Shown here one piece after another: positions 31,202-44,380 of a stretch of DNA of 64,000 bases; position 1 is the first letter of the stretch, and every line of letters begins with the position of its first letter. The notes beneath the pieces were generated by a model. It saw nothing but the letters and a program-made list of their open reading frames with translations. It had not been told where the DNA came from and did no database searches. The stretch comes from Kalmusia sp. IMI 367209. Lineage: Eukaryota > Ascomycota > Dothideomycetes > Pleosporales > Didymosphaeriaceae. A program made the position numbers and the translations under genes. The stretch is from contig JAPEUQ010000003.1 in NCBI GenBank assembly GCA_027946365.1, positions 1,736,001 through 1,800,000 on the forward strand, given 5' to 3'.

Positions 31202-32881
31202 CGTGACTATTTGCGCTGAAAGCATGTACAATAAGAGAACCAAATGAGACGTGCCGTGGTTGATTCTTGGCCTGAAACATCGATGAGGGTATGGGAAGCA
31301 GTGCAGATATTAAAAGTATATGCATTGCCTTATACTCATTTAGTCCCTTTTAATTTTATAAATCGGCTGGGTGTCCTTTGTATAGACGGCGCTAGACCTA
31401 GACGTCGAGACATCATCGCGTTTCACGATAGTCGCCGGTCGTGTGCCGTTCCATCAGGCTGCGCGCCTCCGAACGACATCTACACACCAATCTTTTCTTA
31501 AAAGTAAGTAAATAGCCTCATTCTAGGATCGAATTCCATAGGGACCGGTGCCCTGGAGGTATTAGCACTGCAAATGGAGTGCCTGTGCAAGCTAACAGCT
31601 CGGCAAGATGGAAAAGGTGTCAAATGATGGAAACGAAGCTCACAACTTACGACTAAAGAGCAAAAGGGAAAAGTTGGTTAGCCTTGTGCTAGAACAACTT
31701 ATCGTTAGGCTACTCAAATCGATTAGCATGTTTACAGAGACAAAACACATGCGCCCACATATTCAATGGGAAGATAGCTGTATGCGGGGGATGTATTCCG
31801 CGCAGGATATTAACGACTTCGATAGGTGAAAGAAGAGCAAATATTTGTTGTGCGTAGAATCTAAACGTTAGATCTATCGACTTCTTACACGCCTGTCGGT
31901 TTCGATTGACTTTATGTTGAATGTGGTTTTCTAAGATAAGGATAGAATATGGTTGCTATCGTGATTGGCATGTGTCTGGAGATCTTGGAATAGTTCCTGT
32001 GGTACTTCTCGATACTTCGATGGCTTTCCATATCTTTGCGCTAACCAAAGACTCGGACGGCTTAGAAGTGACATCGATCACCTACAGAATTTCGCGAAGC
32101 CCAAACGCCGAGTCCGATATGCCGAACGATATGCTGCTTTTTGAGGATGCCACACATACGACTTTTCTAGTATTCGCGCGAAGACATTCTGCGACATATT
32201 TTGCTGTATCCTCGATGTTCATTACACACTCACCTTTGTAAGCCAATCAATGCTTAGGTAAACGTGCCTATGTGAGAGAATCAAGGAGTATCAATCAGAC
32301 TGAATGTAGAATATAGCTTGGTAGAACGAATAATGCGTGGCTATTCTTGCCATCTAAACCAAGCAGGACAAAATAATTAGAGCGCATTGTAACATGAATC
32401 TCCGTGCCTGTGCGCTATGCAGTTCACGCTCTTGTAGAGGGCAAGTTGTAGACGCTTAGGAAAGTGGCTAGCAGCTATGTCTTTAGACCACCATTTGAAA
32501 AAAGCAAGAAGCAAATTGCATTAATATGCAGATGCAGCAATTCTCGCCATACGCCTGGTTTACAATCGATATCTAATGGGCATATTGATGCGAGTGGTGA
32601 AATCTTTGCGAGGTTGAGTCGTGGATGCAGTCATGTGACGCCGTGAGTAGAAAAGGGCGCATTATTCTTAAAAGTCGCCGAGAAGGTGCGAAAGGGCGAA
32701 ATCCAAAGGGCGAAGATCGAAAGTCGAACGCAGCACGACTCGGGGTAAACCATACGTAAGCGTCAGCTAGACTCGGAATAGAAACTCCGATCGCGGATTA
32801 TGTAGCCCCGCTATGGTAGCCTGGTGTAGATATATTTGTAAGGGACCACCAAAGTGTTTCTTCTTCACCCTAGTACTCAAC
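31202..32881. other. Intergenic stretch, nothing recognised
   Basis: Frames of 60-106 codons without domains, signal peptides or splice partners. No gene can be supported. Confidence 0.45.
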
Positions 32882-33581
32882 ATGCCTCTAGAAATACGTC
32901 CCTGCGAAGATGCCGATTTTGCTGACTGCGTACGTATCCAGCTAGCTGCGTTCAACACGGGCATGACGAGGTTCATGAAACCTCAACCCGCAACTGACGA
33001 GTATGTGTCAAAGAGTGTGGAGAATCACGTTAAAGCTGCAGCTGCTGAGGATGTTCACTATTTGAAGGTGGTAGACACAAATTTGGGCGGAAAGATGATT
33101 GCATGCGCAAAATGGAGGATTAATGAGCATGAGCGGACTGAGGAGCAGATCCAAAGCATGTTGCCTGTTCCGGGTAAGGACGAAGAGGGGAGACCGGCGG
33201 TTCAGGACTTTAAGAACCATCTGAATCGGGTGCGAAGACGATTCATGGGGACACAGCCATTTTGTCGTGGGTTCAACCTTTCGGTTCATCTTTAAAAAAC
33301 CTCAGAATTGACACTAATGTATCGAAGTTCTCCACGTGCTAGTTGTCGACCCAGAATACCAGAGGAAAGGTGCTGGATCGATGTTGGTGAAATGGGGATG
33401 CGATCGCGCAGACAAGTCGCAGTTGCCTGTATTTCTAGAAGCTTCGGATGCCGGGAAAGGGTTGTACCAGAAATACGGGTTTGAGACCGTTCATACCGAA
33501 TGGTTCGACTTGTCGAAATACGATCCATCCAGCACAGGCCTAGAAGCGAACACTTGTATGATCAGGCAACCCAAAAAGTAA
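32882..33581 (+). CDS. GNAT-family N-acetyltransferase, 212 aa
   Basis: Exons 32,882-33,266 and 33,328-33,581 are joined over a 61-nt phase-1 intron (GTGGGT...AAG), giving FCLLHVLVVDPEYQRKGAG. The start MPLEIRPCEDADFADCVRIQ is the usual first strand and helix of fungal GNAT proteins; a longer upstream frame is less typical. Motif A is VVDPEYQRKGAGSMLVKWG, with Q-R-K-G-A-G for acetyl-CoA binding. The late strand-helix LPVFLEASDAGKGLYQKYGF completes the fold. The substrate is unknown; such single-domain fungal GNATs act on small molecules or proteins. It is convergent with the 2EXR gene, only 33 bases away. Confidence 0.85.
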
Positions 33582-33614
33582 GAGTGAGGCACATTGGATC
33601 TAGTACTATGGACG

Positions 33615-34262
33615 CTATTCCTCTAGAATGATCTCTGCCGATGAATGTCGTAAAGTCTTTCTGAACGGAGGAATTGCCATATGTCCGCCGTCATCAACGA
33701 CTTCAAATCCCCTCATCTTGAACGTGAGCCTCTTAAGCGCCTTTAATCTTGCAATCGCCTTATCAGCGGCGACAAAATCTGGATGCTCCGGATCCAGGAC
33801 AAGTTTCCAATGCACTAAGACGATGATATCTTCGATGTATTGCTCTCCTGTGTCGCCCACGTATTCTAGAAAGACCTGTCAACGTTATCTTAGTATTCAG
33901 CACTAGTAGTGAAGCCTGAGCTTATAAAGACTCAAGTTATTGCAGGATGTATTTTGAGCGACCGGTTATGTAGACTCGTGTCTTGGGGTTGTTGACATTT
34001 GTCTTACCGCAGTGGAGTAGAAGTCGAAAAAATAAAGTCGCTTGTTTTTAAACAACTGACTGAGCGCTTCATGACGTATCGTGCGAGAGAGGCGAAAAAG
34101 CGGGGAGTTGAGCATTGTCGCGACAATATCCTTCGGGTGAGAATAGGCGCGTATTTGAAGGAGGCTATAGTTGGGAAATAGCGCAAGATCATAGATTTGG
34201 TTGCGGATTTCTCCCGGAAGAGAGAGGAAGGACGGCATGACAGAGAATTGGAGATTCGGCAT
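33615..34262 (-). CDS. 2EXR/F-box-like domain protein, 171 aa
   Basis: Exons 34,262-34,008 and 33,875-33,615 are joined over a 132-nt phase-0 intron (GTAAGA...CAG), giving YSTAVFLEYVGDTGEQYIED. The N-terminus holds FLSLPGEIRNQIYDLALFPN, the common LP-x-E-I-R-N-x-I-Y motif of fungal 2EXR proteins, which are related to F-box-like domains. Next come the expected L-L-x-x-x-R/H-E-A-L element (SRTIRHEALSQLFKNKRLYF) and a C-terminal Arg/Lys/Glu helix. The start could also be eight residues later (MPSFLSL). These proteins are abundant in Pezizomycotina and of unknown function. The small size is typical. Confidence 0.75.
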
Positions 34263-34549
34263 CAGTCAGTAAGGTGTGTATAAGGCTGGATTGGGTGGTC
34301 CACTCTTGTATCGCAGACATTGCACTAAGCCATTTTAGGAATGAGCGCAGCGTCACCCTCTTCATCATCGATTACTGATGATCACAAGGCTTTGTGCAAG
34401 TGTGTCATTAGGACAACTCAAGATATGAGATAAAAGAAAGATTGAAAGAAAAATGTAGGGTCATCTTTCGACTGTGAGAACTCATGGTTGAGTATTTCCA
34501 AACTGGCTTCTGATACATGCAGTGATTTTGACCTACTCTACAGCCCACC

Positions 34550-36194
34550 TTACGACTGCGGAACCATCAATCTATCAATATCTGGGCCATAAGTGCCACT
34601 CATGCTAATTCTGATCGTGTTCGTTCCCGCCTTCAAATCGGCATTCAGCACGCTCGAATTCGGGTCGCCACTTGCGGGCACGAACGCGAGACGTTGGGCG
34701 GCCCCTCCATTGACGCTGACATCTGCAAATCTCTGACTACTGTCACCATTTAGATACTTTATGCGAATTGATGTGCGTGTAGTGGCTGAACTCTGCACAT
34801 TTGAAAAAGTAACTGCACCAGCATCCGAGCCGCCAATGTAACCTGCCGCGTTAGAACCCGAGCAACCCGAGCATGACACTGTTTTTGCTCCACCGGAAAG
34901 GGTCGCAGATTCGCCTTCGTAAGCGATCTCGCTAGGTCCGCTGGTCATGGAGCCGGAGTTGACGTCTACGATCCAATTCACTGCGTTTTTCATTGATGCA
35001 GTTGTGCCGCTGATGGTAAGCGGAAGCCATACGTAGGTGCTTCTCATCAGATTGGAACTGACCCAGCGATCCCCCATGTAGATGAAGTTGTTGCCCACAG
35101 GGAGAATGTAATTCGTTTGCGATGTATAAGTCTTTGATCCGACATCGGCGAAGGTTTTCCATGCGGACCATGGCCCGGCGATATTAGTCGCAGTGCTGTA
35201 CTTGTTGTCGTTAGGATCCCAGCCAGTGAGTGTAGAACCGAACATGAAGTAGACTCCATTCTTCTTGATTACAGCCGGCGCCTCGATAGACTCTTTCCAA
35301 AGATAGGTAGCCTGTTTGACACTGAGGTAGTCATCGGAAAGGAGGTCAATACGGAGACCTAAAGGACAAGTTAAGCTGTTGTGGAGATTTATTTCGGACG
35401 GGGTTGGAATGGAAGCGATAAGGAACATTGTGGGGATGTACGAGATGTCCGAAGAAACATCAATGAGGCTGTACCTTGGACCACTTACCGTTTGAGCGAT
35501 CCTCCGTCAGAAGATACGCTTTGTCATCATCATCAACATACAGCCCCATATCGCGACTCGAGAAACCTAAGGGTCTCGATGCACCGATGTACGTGTACTT
35601 CCCACAGACTGAGTCACCGGTAGCGACACCAGCTTTAGCCTCTGCATACCCACTGTCATCGATGTGCATCCACAGCACATACTTTTTCGTCGATTTGTTG
35701 TATATGACTTTTGGGCGCTCAACGACGCGATTTGGCCCCAAGTCACCGGAAGAGGTCCTGGACAATAGGGCGCCTTCGTATTTCCACTCTACCAGGTTTG
35801 TTGAGGAGTAGCAATTGATATTCTGGAAGCTTGATCCATCTGTCTTGTCTTCCCCAATCCAGTAGTACGTACTGCCGACTTTAATGAAACCTCCACCATC
35901 TATTGATCATCCGTCAGTATGCAGCCTTATATCAAAACAGTGGAGACTGCGTCATGTATGTTGCAGTCTATACTGGGTTTCTGAATGCTCTATATTCGCA
36001 TCAAGGACTCATCGTGACGTACGGGCTTGAACGTGTTTCCCGGTGTTTGTTCTGTGACCATCTTGTTAGCAGAGATCGCACTTATGAGCGTTGACGTACG
36101 CCGTCCACGTTGCACCTGGAACGATCTGCAATGTCGCACTGACAATGGAAGCGCATAGCGTAGCTGCTGCAATGACGTTTTGGATCGCGCGCAT
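34550..36194 (-). CDS. Secreted GH43 exo-beta-1,3-galactanase-like enzyme with CBM35, 447 aa
   Basis: Four exons (36,194-36,100; 36,051-36,023; 35,899-35,489; 35,358-34,550); all three splices keep frame and restore family motifs. A signal peptide occupies residues 1-20 (MRAIQNVIAAATLCASIVSA). The catalytic five-blade propeller spans about 28-315: TNTGKHVQAHGGGFIKVG, VERPKVIYN, SSRDMGLYVDDDDKAYLLTE, WKESIEAPAVIKK. It matches GH43 subfamily 24 (galactan 1,3-beta-galactosidases). Glu204 (in IEAP) is the likely general acid, Glu102 (in ERPK) a second carboxylate, and Gln259 stands where most GH43 enzymes have the catalytic base, as known for this subfamily. A CBM35 occupies about 320-447 (AYEGESATLSGGAK; ending DIDRLMV). 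The role is extracellular degradation of arabinogalactan side chains from plant cell walls. Confidence 0.85.
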
Positions 36195-39100
36195 GGTGAA
36201 AACAAACAATTTCTCTTTGCGTTATACACCTTCAGTCGCCAGCACCTCTACATATAGATTAGAGGACCGCCCAAGGACACGGAAGAAATGGAGCATGGCA
36301 TTAAAAGCCCCGGCTCGCCGCCGGAACTATCATCTCAAGTGGTATCGTTGCGTGCACTTGGTGTGGGGACTCCTCGCGGACTAAATTGCAGAAGACAGGG
36401 GTTTTACCATGCTGAATGGTCGATCTGGGGTAAACGTGGAGCGAGCGATTTGTGGGATACCGCTAGGCTGTCTCTCCATATTGCCTGTCATAGGCCTCTA
36501 AGTAAGGATGTTCTATTAGCCCGATGCCCGTGCCCTTACAACGATGTCCCGGCGACAAGATAGGGATACTGAGCGGAATTCTGTGAAATGTTTTGACGAT
36601 GCTGGTTGTGACAGGGATAGTTGCTCGCATGACTACAGCCTAGAAAATGTACCATTCCGTATCTGGACGTAAATTCGGCTTTGTGTACGAAAGCGACACA
36701 TAGCAAATGACATAAGTGGGACGAATCGACGTGAATGGGAGAAACAGTTGCCTTCAGAGTTTAGGGAGGATCGCTCTCACCGTTCTTTATTCGCAAACAC
36801 ACATGGCTACAATCAAGGAGGGTAGGGGAATCACCTGGGAAGCGAAATCTACTATCAACCGAACTTGCACTGGTAATCATGTGCTGCGCACTTCGATACC
36901 TCCTACATGCATATTTGAAGGACGCAAGCCTCCCTGGTTGCATCCTATGTAGCCCGCAATCGCCATCAGCGAGACGATTGTTCCCTGTGATGTGTGGCTT
37001 ACCATTGATACCATATTGACCCCCAGCTGCTGTACTTTATTCGCCCTACCCTTGATAAGCGTTTAACCCCTCAGCCGTTGCTTGTGCTCTCCTGCCTCTT
37101 TTTTTGTGTCCTCTGCACTCAAGCGAGATGTAGTTTTGAGAACTCAAACAGCTCATAGACAAAATGCCATTGTGCTGTTATTGTGGGTCGCGGGCCTTGC
37201 TGCTGCCTCTGGCCACTCGCGTTTAAAGTATGTCCTCTGCACATACCACCCCTCGCGACTCGTGAACCTAAACAATTTTAGATTTTGGCGCTTTTAGTTT
37301 CCTTGCTCTAGTCCTCTCTGGGTGTCAAATCGCTGCTGCCGTTGCAGGCGGTGGGTTTTGCCGACTTTGACCCTAGTCACCGCTAAGGATACGGAGAGGG
37401 CATGTCACGCATGTTGCCAATGCCTCTGAGCGATTTGGGGTGTCAAGCGCCTTGTTGTTTGCTTCCATCATTCAGCTGTGCGTGCTCGATTGGCATACTG
37501 CTGCCGGAGCAATTGGTCGCTGGGTAGCACACCGGCCGCAAACCCGGCAGTGGCTAAAATTGAGGAGAAGATATACACGTTCTGCCTACACAAGCGGGAT
37601 TACTCGGTGCCTCGAGGCCTCACGTCGAATCGGCGGTGTATCTAGAGCCGAGGGCGAGTGCTTGGTGGATGAGTCTCAGGGTTGACGGACGTGCGCCCAC
37701 AGGCAGAGGCTCAGGCGGATGCGCTACGCCTTTCGGTGGAGGATGCGGGAAATGTGGAGATTGCGGGGGGCTCGAGTGGGGGAGGATATGCGCCCGCCCT
37801 CGAGGAGCGCTGCTGCAGCACGTTGGAAGTACGCCGAAGCTGTGTTTGTGGTGAACCTGGAGCAATCCTCTCTCACACAGCGCTGGCGTGACCGGCGAAC
37901 GAGCGCCAAGACAAGCTCTCCCAAACCTCTTCGGAGGCACCGGCGCTTCCAATTATTGGCCCTTTCGGAAAGCGATTTGTGCTGCGGGGGCTAATTCGGA
38001 TGTGCTCAACATTATGAGCGTAGTCCGAAGGTGTCCTGAACGTTGGTCGTGATGTTGTAGACCCGTGGGGGTTGGCAGACTGAGGGGCTCGATGAGGAAA
38101 AACAGCAACACCAAAAATCTCACGATAGTTTGGTGGCCCGCCTGCTCCCACCCCGCACTCACGCCACCAACTACAGCACCACTATGACGAGCCAATGTTG
38201 CTATTCCTCTTACAAAGAATGCTTGTCTTATCCTCCGCCTGTCCTTTTTTAGGCTCTTGCTGCTCGCCATGGCGCAGCGAGGGGCCTCGAGTAGCCCCTC
38301 ACCCCGACCCTCGCCCTCGCCGCTCATCGCATCTGCAAGCGCAGAAGCCCTGCAACACCGTTCTTCTGCATATTCAAGCGTATGAAAACCTCGTCGAACA
38401 CTTATAGGTGTACCATAGAGTTTCCTCTTGTTGCTTCCGCCGGCGGCAACCGAGCGTCCGATCGACCACCTATCGAAGTCGAACACGCCACGACTGGCAC
38501 CGACCTGTCGACTACTGGAGAGCCATCCTAGCGCCTTAGGTATAGCCTCCGAGTAAAAGGAGATCCATTAAGGCGAGCAGTACCGGATACTGACATTGTC
38601 GCCGAGCGATCCCCGAGCTGCGACACCGCCCCTGCAGCTGCTAACCGTATCACTGGAATCATAGGGTGAAAATTGTCTTTGTAGTGAGTTCCTCTAGCTC
38701 CATACGGGTCGAGAGCCCCGACGATTCTGTTTGCTAACTTGCTTGCTCTGGTAGCTCTACTGTGGGCCTGCATAAGCCTATCGCCTTCGGCAGCGAGGTC
38801 CACAATAGCCCTGAAGCTTTGGAACGTCGCATTTAGCAACAGGTATGTGTTTGGAAGCGTGCCATGAAGGTACCTTGGGTAATTGGGAGTCATCACTGAC
38901 TTGGTTGCCATGATAGGTACCCCGTCCTCGATGCCGCCGAAGGCACAGCAGATTGTTGTACCTCCTGCTACGATCGTCGACCCACGACTGCCAGACCATA
39001 CTCGCCGCACACCGCTCGTACCCGCGTCCGTAACCTGCGCCGCTCGAACACTCATACTGTGAGCCATCAAGGCTCACCGCTGATTCGAGTCCGACGCGAG

Positions 39101-42100
39101 CGAGTCAAAAGAGTGATACATGATGCCGGCTACAAGATTGAAGGCTGAAAGACAATCAACACAACAAGCACTCTTCAGAATCTCACAAGAAGTTGGCGCG
39201 TGGCGCAACTTCAGCGAGCCGAACGAGGATCCGCTGTGAACACCACGGAATGAAGGTCCAGATCGCCTACGGATCTAAAGGCATGCCAGCTATCTTGCCG
39301 ATAAAGTGCACAACCTCAGCGCGGCCATACTACACGCAAGAAATGTGGAAGCTGGATGCAATTTCAGCAGTAACTTGGAAATGGAACCGTCACGACCACA
39401 GTCTAGGCCTCGGGTTTCCTCGCAATATCGCCTGGTGGGGAGTAGTAGCTTCTCATTAGGTCTTCGGCTCAACGAGTATCCGGAGCTGCAATGTCGTTCA
39501 AGTTTTGGTAGGTGTCGACTTGGCGCCACTTCAGGCATCATTGAAGCCTTGTCGACAGTCGCTCTTCGTCCACTCCATCGAACGTAGACGTGGCAGCAAG
39601 ACTCCAAAACTGATCCTCATGGGCGATCCCACCGGCAGCCTGAACATGAACGGCCGCGGACGTCTCCAGTCCACCATCGTGTATACAACAATAACCCTAG
39701 TCCCGGGTAATGGACATCCGACGCTGCTGGTCGTTCCAAGTCTACCAGAGAGCCACAAGCCATACCCATGCTCTCGCGACCGGCAGTGTCAACGGGAAGT
39801 ATAACGTCTCCTTGTCGACTTAGTCCTTCAACGTCACTCTTTGGACCCTCTCAAGTCTCTTCGGCTTTTCATTTCGTCATACCATTTCAGTCGACGCTTC
39901 CCGCGAGCCTCGTAATCTTCACGTCGCATCATTTTTACCATCTCTTGTTTGTAACCGAGTGAACTCAGGTGGCCGCAAGGCTACTAACAGCTCAGAGTAG
40001 AAAGCTACCCATTGTGGCTACCCCCCACCCTTCATGGACCGTCGCATGCGTCTTACGGAAGGTGACTGCTGCAAATTTCGAGCTTTGCTCGGTGTTGGGT
40101 GATTGTCTAGCTTCGGCTTGACTCGCCTTAAATATTGTGATCGGATCGCTTCGCAGCAGTACCTTCTTAGGAATGGAACATGGGCTTAGTAGTGTCGTAG
40201 GAATGTGAGTTTTCTCATATCTCCGATGGTGGTCATCTTTAGATGAAGGATAGTCCAGAACGCTCACATGAGGGACGGATCAAAGTTCTGATGAGCGGTG
40301 GTATGGTGGTGCAATTTGGCGAGCGCGAGGCTCACCCCCGACTCCCCGGTGCTGCGGCAGCACGGCGAGCGGTTTCATTAACCAGCCACAAGAGACGAGC
40401 TCTTCGATGGCAATGTCCAGCATACAAACTTCGACTTCGACGCTTCGGGGGTACAACCGCTCTCTGGTGTCGGCCTTGTTCGACGTTGGTTTCTCCGACA
40501 TCGGTTTCTCCATCTATGGCATTTTTTCATCGACTCTTTGTTCGCGGTTCTCTCTTCCTTCAGTCATCGCTTCGTTCCTGATATTTTCCGACTCTTCCAC
40601 ATTTTATACGTCTATCGACTTTAGTACTAAATTCCGGTCGATCCTCGATGAGGCGCCGGACTACTGTACCGACTAATGTCTACTGTGAATTCATAGCGAG
40701 GAATAAGAAATGCTAAGCCTTCGTCCAGCTCATTCATCAAATGCTCATTTCGACATGGACTTGATCACCATCATTGCTCAACCACTAATAGTAGCCATGG
40801 CCTGCAACGAGTATACTAAATCGATTTCGGTCTTGTGCAAAGAAATTCGACTGCGTATGAAAATAAATGGTCTGGTCTTCCATTCAGAGCATCGAACAGT
40901 CGCTGATTCCATTCAGGTGTTTGAATCAAGTTTTGTCGAACGGAAGCCCTTAGGGTGACGAAAGCTGACAAATTTACCGGTACCATCCTAATTCCCCCAT
41001 GAAGGTGCATTCACAGTTTTTAGGTCCGGAAACCCTCGCAACGCAACTAATGTGAATCTTGAAGGGCCTATGCACCACCGATGGGAATGTCTGTGTCTAG
41101 CGAACGGGAACCGAAACCTTATCGGCTCAACAGGTGTGGGTCGAATTGTCATGACACTGTACAATGCTCGCCTGCTCTCAGTGAGATCTGGTCTTAGGAT
41201 GCCGCTCGTATTGACACAGAATTTCCGGTGTCGTCTTCTTTGACAGGTCCACATTGTTCCATCAAGCCATAATGCGGCGTAAGTATCTGGTCCTTCGTGA
41301 GAAGACGGGAGGCTGATCATGGCTCAGGACCCGCGCGACGAACTTTGACATGTGAAACGACATTTCACGATCGGTACCTGTGGCAATCTCTTGGCGGCTA
41401 ATATCCTGGGGATGTCGTTCCTACCTCTCATGGGACTGCTCACGTCGATTAGGCATTGCGCTCCCTCTCCGGCATCGAACGAGGACAAAAAGAAGGCAGT
41501 AGTCTGACCTAATAGTCTACTCTCCCTCTGCCTTCAATTTAAAAGTGTACTAACCAAATCTTAGGCCTCTGTGCCCAAGTTCGGCCTCAATCATATTATC
41601 ATTGAGGTGACAACATGGTCTGACCCCCTGCCTTTGGTATTTGCTCATAACCAGCCCAACAATTTACAAGTGCGTGGCCCATCTCCACGGGTATGACGGT
41701 ACCGCATCTCTTTCTCACGGTTCCGAATGAACACTCTCCATGCGAATGGTGCAACGCCTTTTATACCGAAAGACCAGGCTTGTTGATAATGCAACGCAGG
41801 TGCTTGTATAGGCCAGACCATATACGTTAACCAAGAATCGAGAGATTCAGCAACTTGAATTTTTGCCTGCGAAAGTTCGACAAGGAGACGTTGCCTGAGG
41901 ATCGATCATCAACTTCGTTGGATGTAAAGTTTATTTGGCGTCGACTGGAGATCTTCTGGCCAACAAAGATTGCAAACATCAAATAGAACGTTGAAGATAA
42001 GCAGTGTCATCATCGTACCCGATTCAGGAAAGGCAAGCGGATGACTGCGGAAAGATATTTTGTCTTCCACCAGTCCTCGCTAATCGCGACGCAACCTTTA

Positions 42101-43746
42101 GTTCGGCATCGAGGCTCACATACTTCCATAACCGGATAAGGAACGTCGTCCTGGTGCAGCTTTGGGCATATTTGCACCACCAAAAGATGCGTGCCTAGGA
42201 GATCATGATCTTCTAGGAAAGGCAAGCTCGAGAAATGAGTTGTTGTCCAAAGAGAATGGTATTGCCTGTTAATGGCTGTCTTAGGAAGATCGATCCAGCT
42301 AAGGGTTCCGGAACGAAGATCAAGGTTTCCTTAAAAAGCTCAGTCCCGTGGAAGATGCCAGAATGAAACGCAAGGCTTTTAATATGGCGATGCCTTTGTG
42401 CATTCATCGCATGATGAATCCGGATGACTTGACCTCTTTGCCTCGCAACACTTTAAACAGATCCACAATTATCGAGAACCTCGTGAAGCTTCCGGCGGAT
42501 TTCGAACCTGAAATTATCGAGGAAGCAAGACCGTTGCCGCAGAATCGACCGCGACATGCTGAGCGACGCTAAGCTTTTGGAGCATCTTCATTCAACCGGC
42601 TTGAGACCTCGTACGAACATCAACTTCGTCGGTTGAGAGATGTAATGTATGAGGTGTCAAGTCTCTCCTTTCAAGCAGGTATTGAACCTGATGCTCTAGT
42701 TGCGAGCGAGCCCGACCTTCTAAGCCGATGGTCCAATTATGGGATACTTGGACGGCAACGTCGGATATAGCAACTTGCGAGGAAGCTTCCTATAACTTGA
42801 TCGTTTCTTGGTGTGAAGACTCTCCTTAAGTTGAGCACCCTGCTGCGTTATAAGAGGCCGATGTCGTTGGTCGTTTTTTTTTTCGAGCAAGATCATCTCA
42901 GGTCGATCCCGCATTGTCAAATAGTAGGAGATGCCGACACTGCATTCCGCTACCGATCTTGCCCACATTCCGGCTTTGCAACATGTCGCCTTTCCGGTAG
43001 CCATTGGCGTGCATGCTCTGTTCGAACGTTACATTAAAGGGATATTCCGGGAGCAGTCAATAAGCTGCCACCGCACATCGGAGGTACTGTGTATTGCTAC
43101 ACAGCCAACGGCACACTACGATATACGTAACGACTTCGTTCCACATTACACCGCGAGGATCGTTCGCGCTGAAGTAGATATGCTTTGTCGTCCTGTCCAC
43201 TTTGAATTCTTCAGTCTTGGCATGCGCTGTCGCTGTCGGAGTGACGCCTTGAACCATGCTCATCCAGCTGTCAGCTTGAGGAGTGATTGTTGATGGGATG
43301 ATGAGCCACGAGTCGATCGTTCATTTGGCGGACTTCTCGTGCATCAGAACGTGTCGTGGCGACCTAGTATGACGACTTTGTTTAGCGTTTCTCCTGATTC
43401 GCGGGTCGCTCCCAACGCTAACGAGATATTTCGCCAATTCCGAAAATCACCCTGCCCAAGGCGACACTGTGGTTCTGACCTATCATTCAACAACGCTATT
43501 TTCCAATCATTGCGTGAGTCGATCAAGCGCTCCTTGGAGTTTTTATCGTCATACCGTCTCTTGACACTTTCTCTCTGTTCTTTCTCGTTGAGAACTTAGT
43601 CCAACCGCTGCCATGGGGCTCTCCTTCCAATATCTCACCCGGTGGCCGGAGAATTGGTCGTCTCCTCGCTTTGGAAGCTTTGGAAGCTTTTCTGCTATGT
43701 GGTCGTATAGCTTAGTCTTCGGATTGGTTCAAAGGAGGTTCATTGT
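36195..43746. other. Gene-poor 7.5-kb stretch with only weak ORFs
   Basis: No frame shows a recognisable domain with confidence. One frame (39,505-39,804) contains GHPTLLVVPSLPE, faintly like a SNF2 helicase segment (TLIVVP-SLL), without a Walker motif. Another at 38,528-39,070 is listed separately. Between 41 and 43.7 kb are many short plus-strand frames, possibly relics of an old mobile element, but no terminal repeats or transposase were found. Confidence 0.4.
38528..39070 (-). CDS. Weak ORF, 180 aa, no recognised family
   Basis: An uninterrupted frame starts MMAHSMSVRAAQVTDAGTSG and reads through Gly/Arg/Ala-rich sequence with some protein-like order (RYLHGTLPNTYLLLNATFQS; IVDLAAEGDRLMQAH). 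It has no signal peptide, membrane segment or domain I recognise. The reverse strand and other frames are also partly open in this GC-balanced stretch. It may be chance, a relic, or an exon of an unknown gene. Confidence 0.2.
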   Translation of the reverse strand: MMAHSMSVRAAQVTDAGTSGVRRVWSGSRGSTIVAGGTTICCAFGGIEDGVPIMATKSVMTPNYPRYLHGTLPNTYLLLNATFQSFRAIVDLAAEGDRLMQAHSRATRASKLANRIVGALDPYGARGTHYKDNFHPMIPVIRLAAAGAVSQLGDRSATMSVSGTARLNGSPFTRRLYLRR

Positions 43747-44175
43747 ATGATTACAGAACCTTCCCAAGAGTCAACAACGCCTCAGTTCACAATCAGAGAA
43801 TGCGGGCAAACACCAATGACAACATTCGGTAGCCCTCTGATATATCTGCAAGGCCGGGATTTTCGACAAAGCTCGGAGTTCTTTTCTCTAGATCAAGCTC
43901 TTAGCAGAGCCTTGAGTAGACCATATCCGCTACAGGGTGATCATCTTGTCATTGGTAAAGATGAAATACGGAAAATCAGGGGATGCCTTACTAAGGTATG
44001 GGGCGGGATTGCGAAGCAACACTGGAATGCGCCCTCCTTCAACAACGCCTTCTTTGAACTCGTCTCTCCATGCTTGAGTCTTGGAAGCCTAACAATTGAT
44101 AATGAGATCCTGATGCCCGGAAATGGCTGGCTTCCGATCAGAACTAAGCTACTTGACCTTGCGGATCCGGTTTGA
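43747..44175 (+). CDS. Possible small ORF, 142 aa, unknown
   Basis: The frame starts MITEPSQESTTPQFTIRECG and ends after RTKLLDLADPV. Composition is protein-like with mixed hydrophobic and charged residues (LSRALSRPYPLQGDHLVIGK; KQHWNAPSFNNAFFELVSPC) and no low complexity. No domain, signal peptide or splice partner is seen. It sits alone in a gene-poor block. It could be a real small gene or a piece of a decayed one. Confidence 0.3.
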   Translation: MITEPSQESTTPQFTIRECGQTPMTTFGSPLIYLQGRDFRQSSEFFSLDQALSRALSRPYPLQGDHLVIGKDEIRKIRGCLTKVWGGIAKQHWNAPSFNNAFFELVSPCLSLGSLTIDNEILMPGNGWLPIRTKLLDLADPV

Positions 44176-44341
44176 GGTTACGTTACTATGGACGCTTGCT
44201 GTATAAGGACGACGACGAAGGAGCTGGATATTGGTCTGAAATTTCCAAGAGATGTATCTCAGAAAATGGAAGGTAGCATACGGTCATGCTCGAGAAAGTC
44301 GGTCTCCACCTGAATCATATCGTCCAAAGGATGTAGGCCAT

Positions 44342-44380
44342 GACGGGTATGACAGGCAGAATTTATCGTTCATACCCGTC
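44342..44380. repeat. Perfect 11-bp inverted repeat
   Basis: The arms gacgggtatga and tcatacccgtc are exact reverse complements, separated by 17 bases. It is not followed by a T-run and no gene ends here, so a bacterial-type terminator reading is not apt. Possibly a remnant of a small mobile element. Confidence 0.6.

Noticed and set aside
37620..38486. Long overlapping frames on both strands (Pro/Gly/Arg-rich)
   Set aside because: Several frames are open at once because of base composition; none has a domain or a start context.
39505..39804. A SNF2-helicase-like frame (GHPTLLVVPSLPE)
   Set aside because: No Walker A or DEAH motif in the expected places and no continuation on either side; similarity limited to a few residues.
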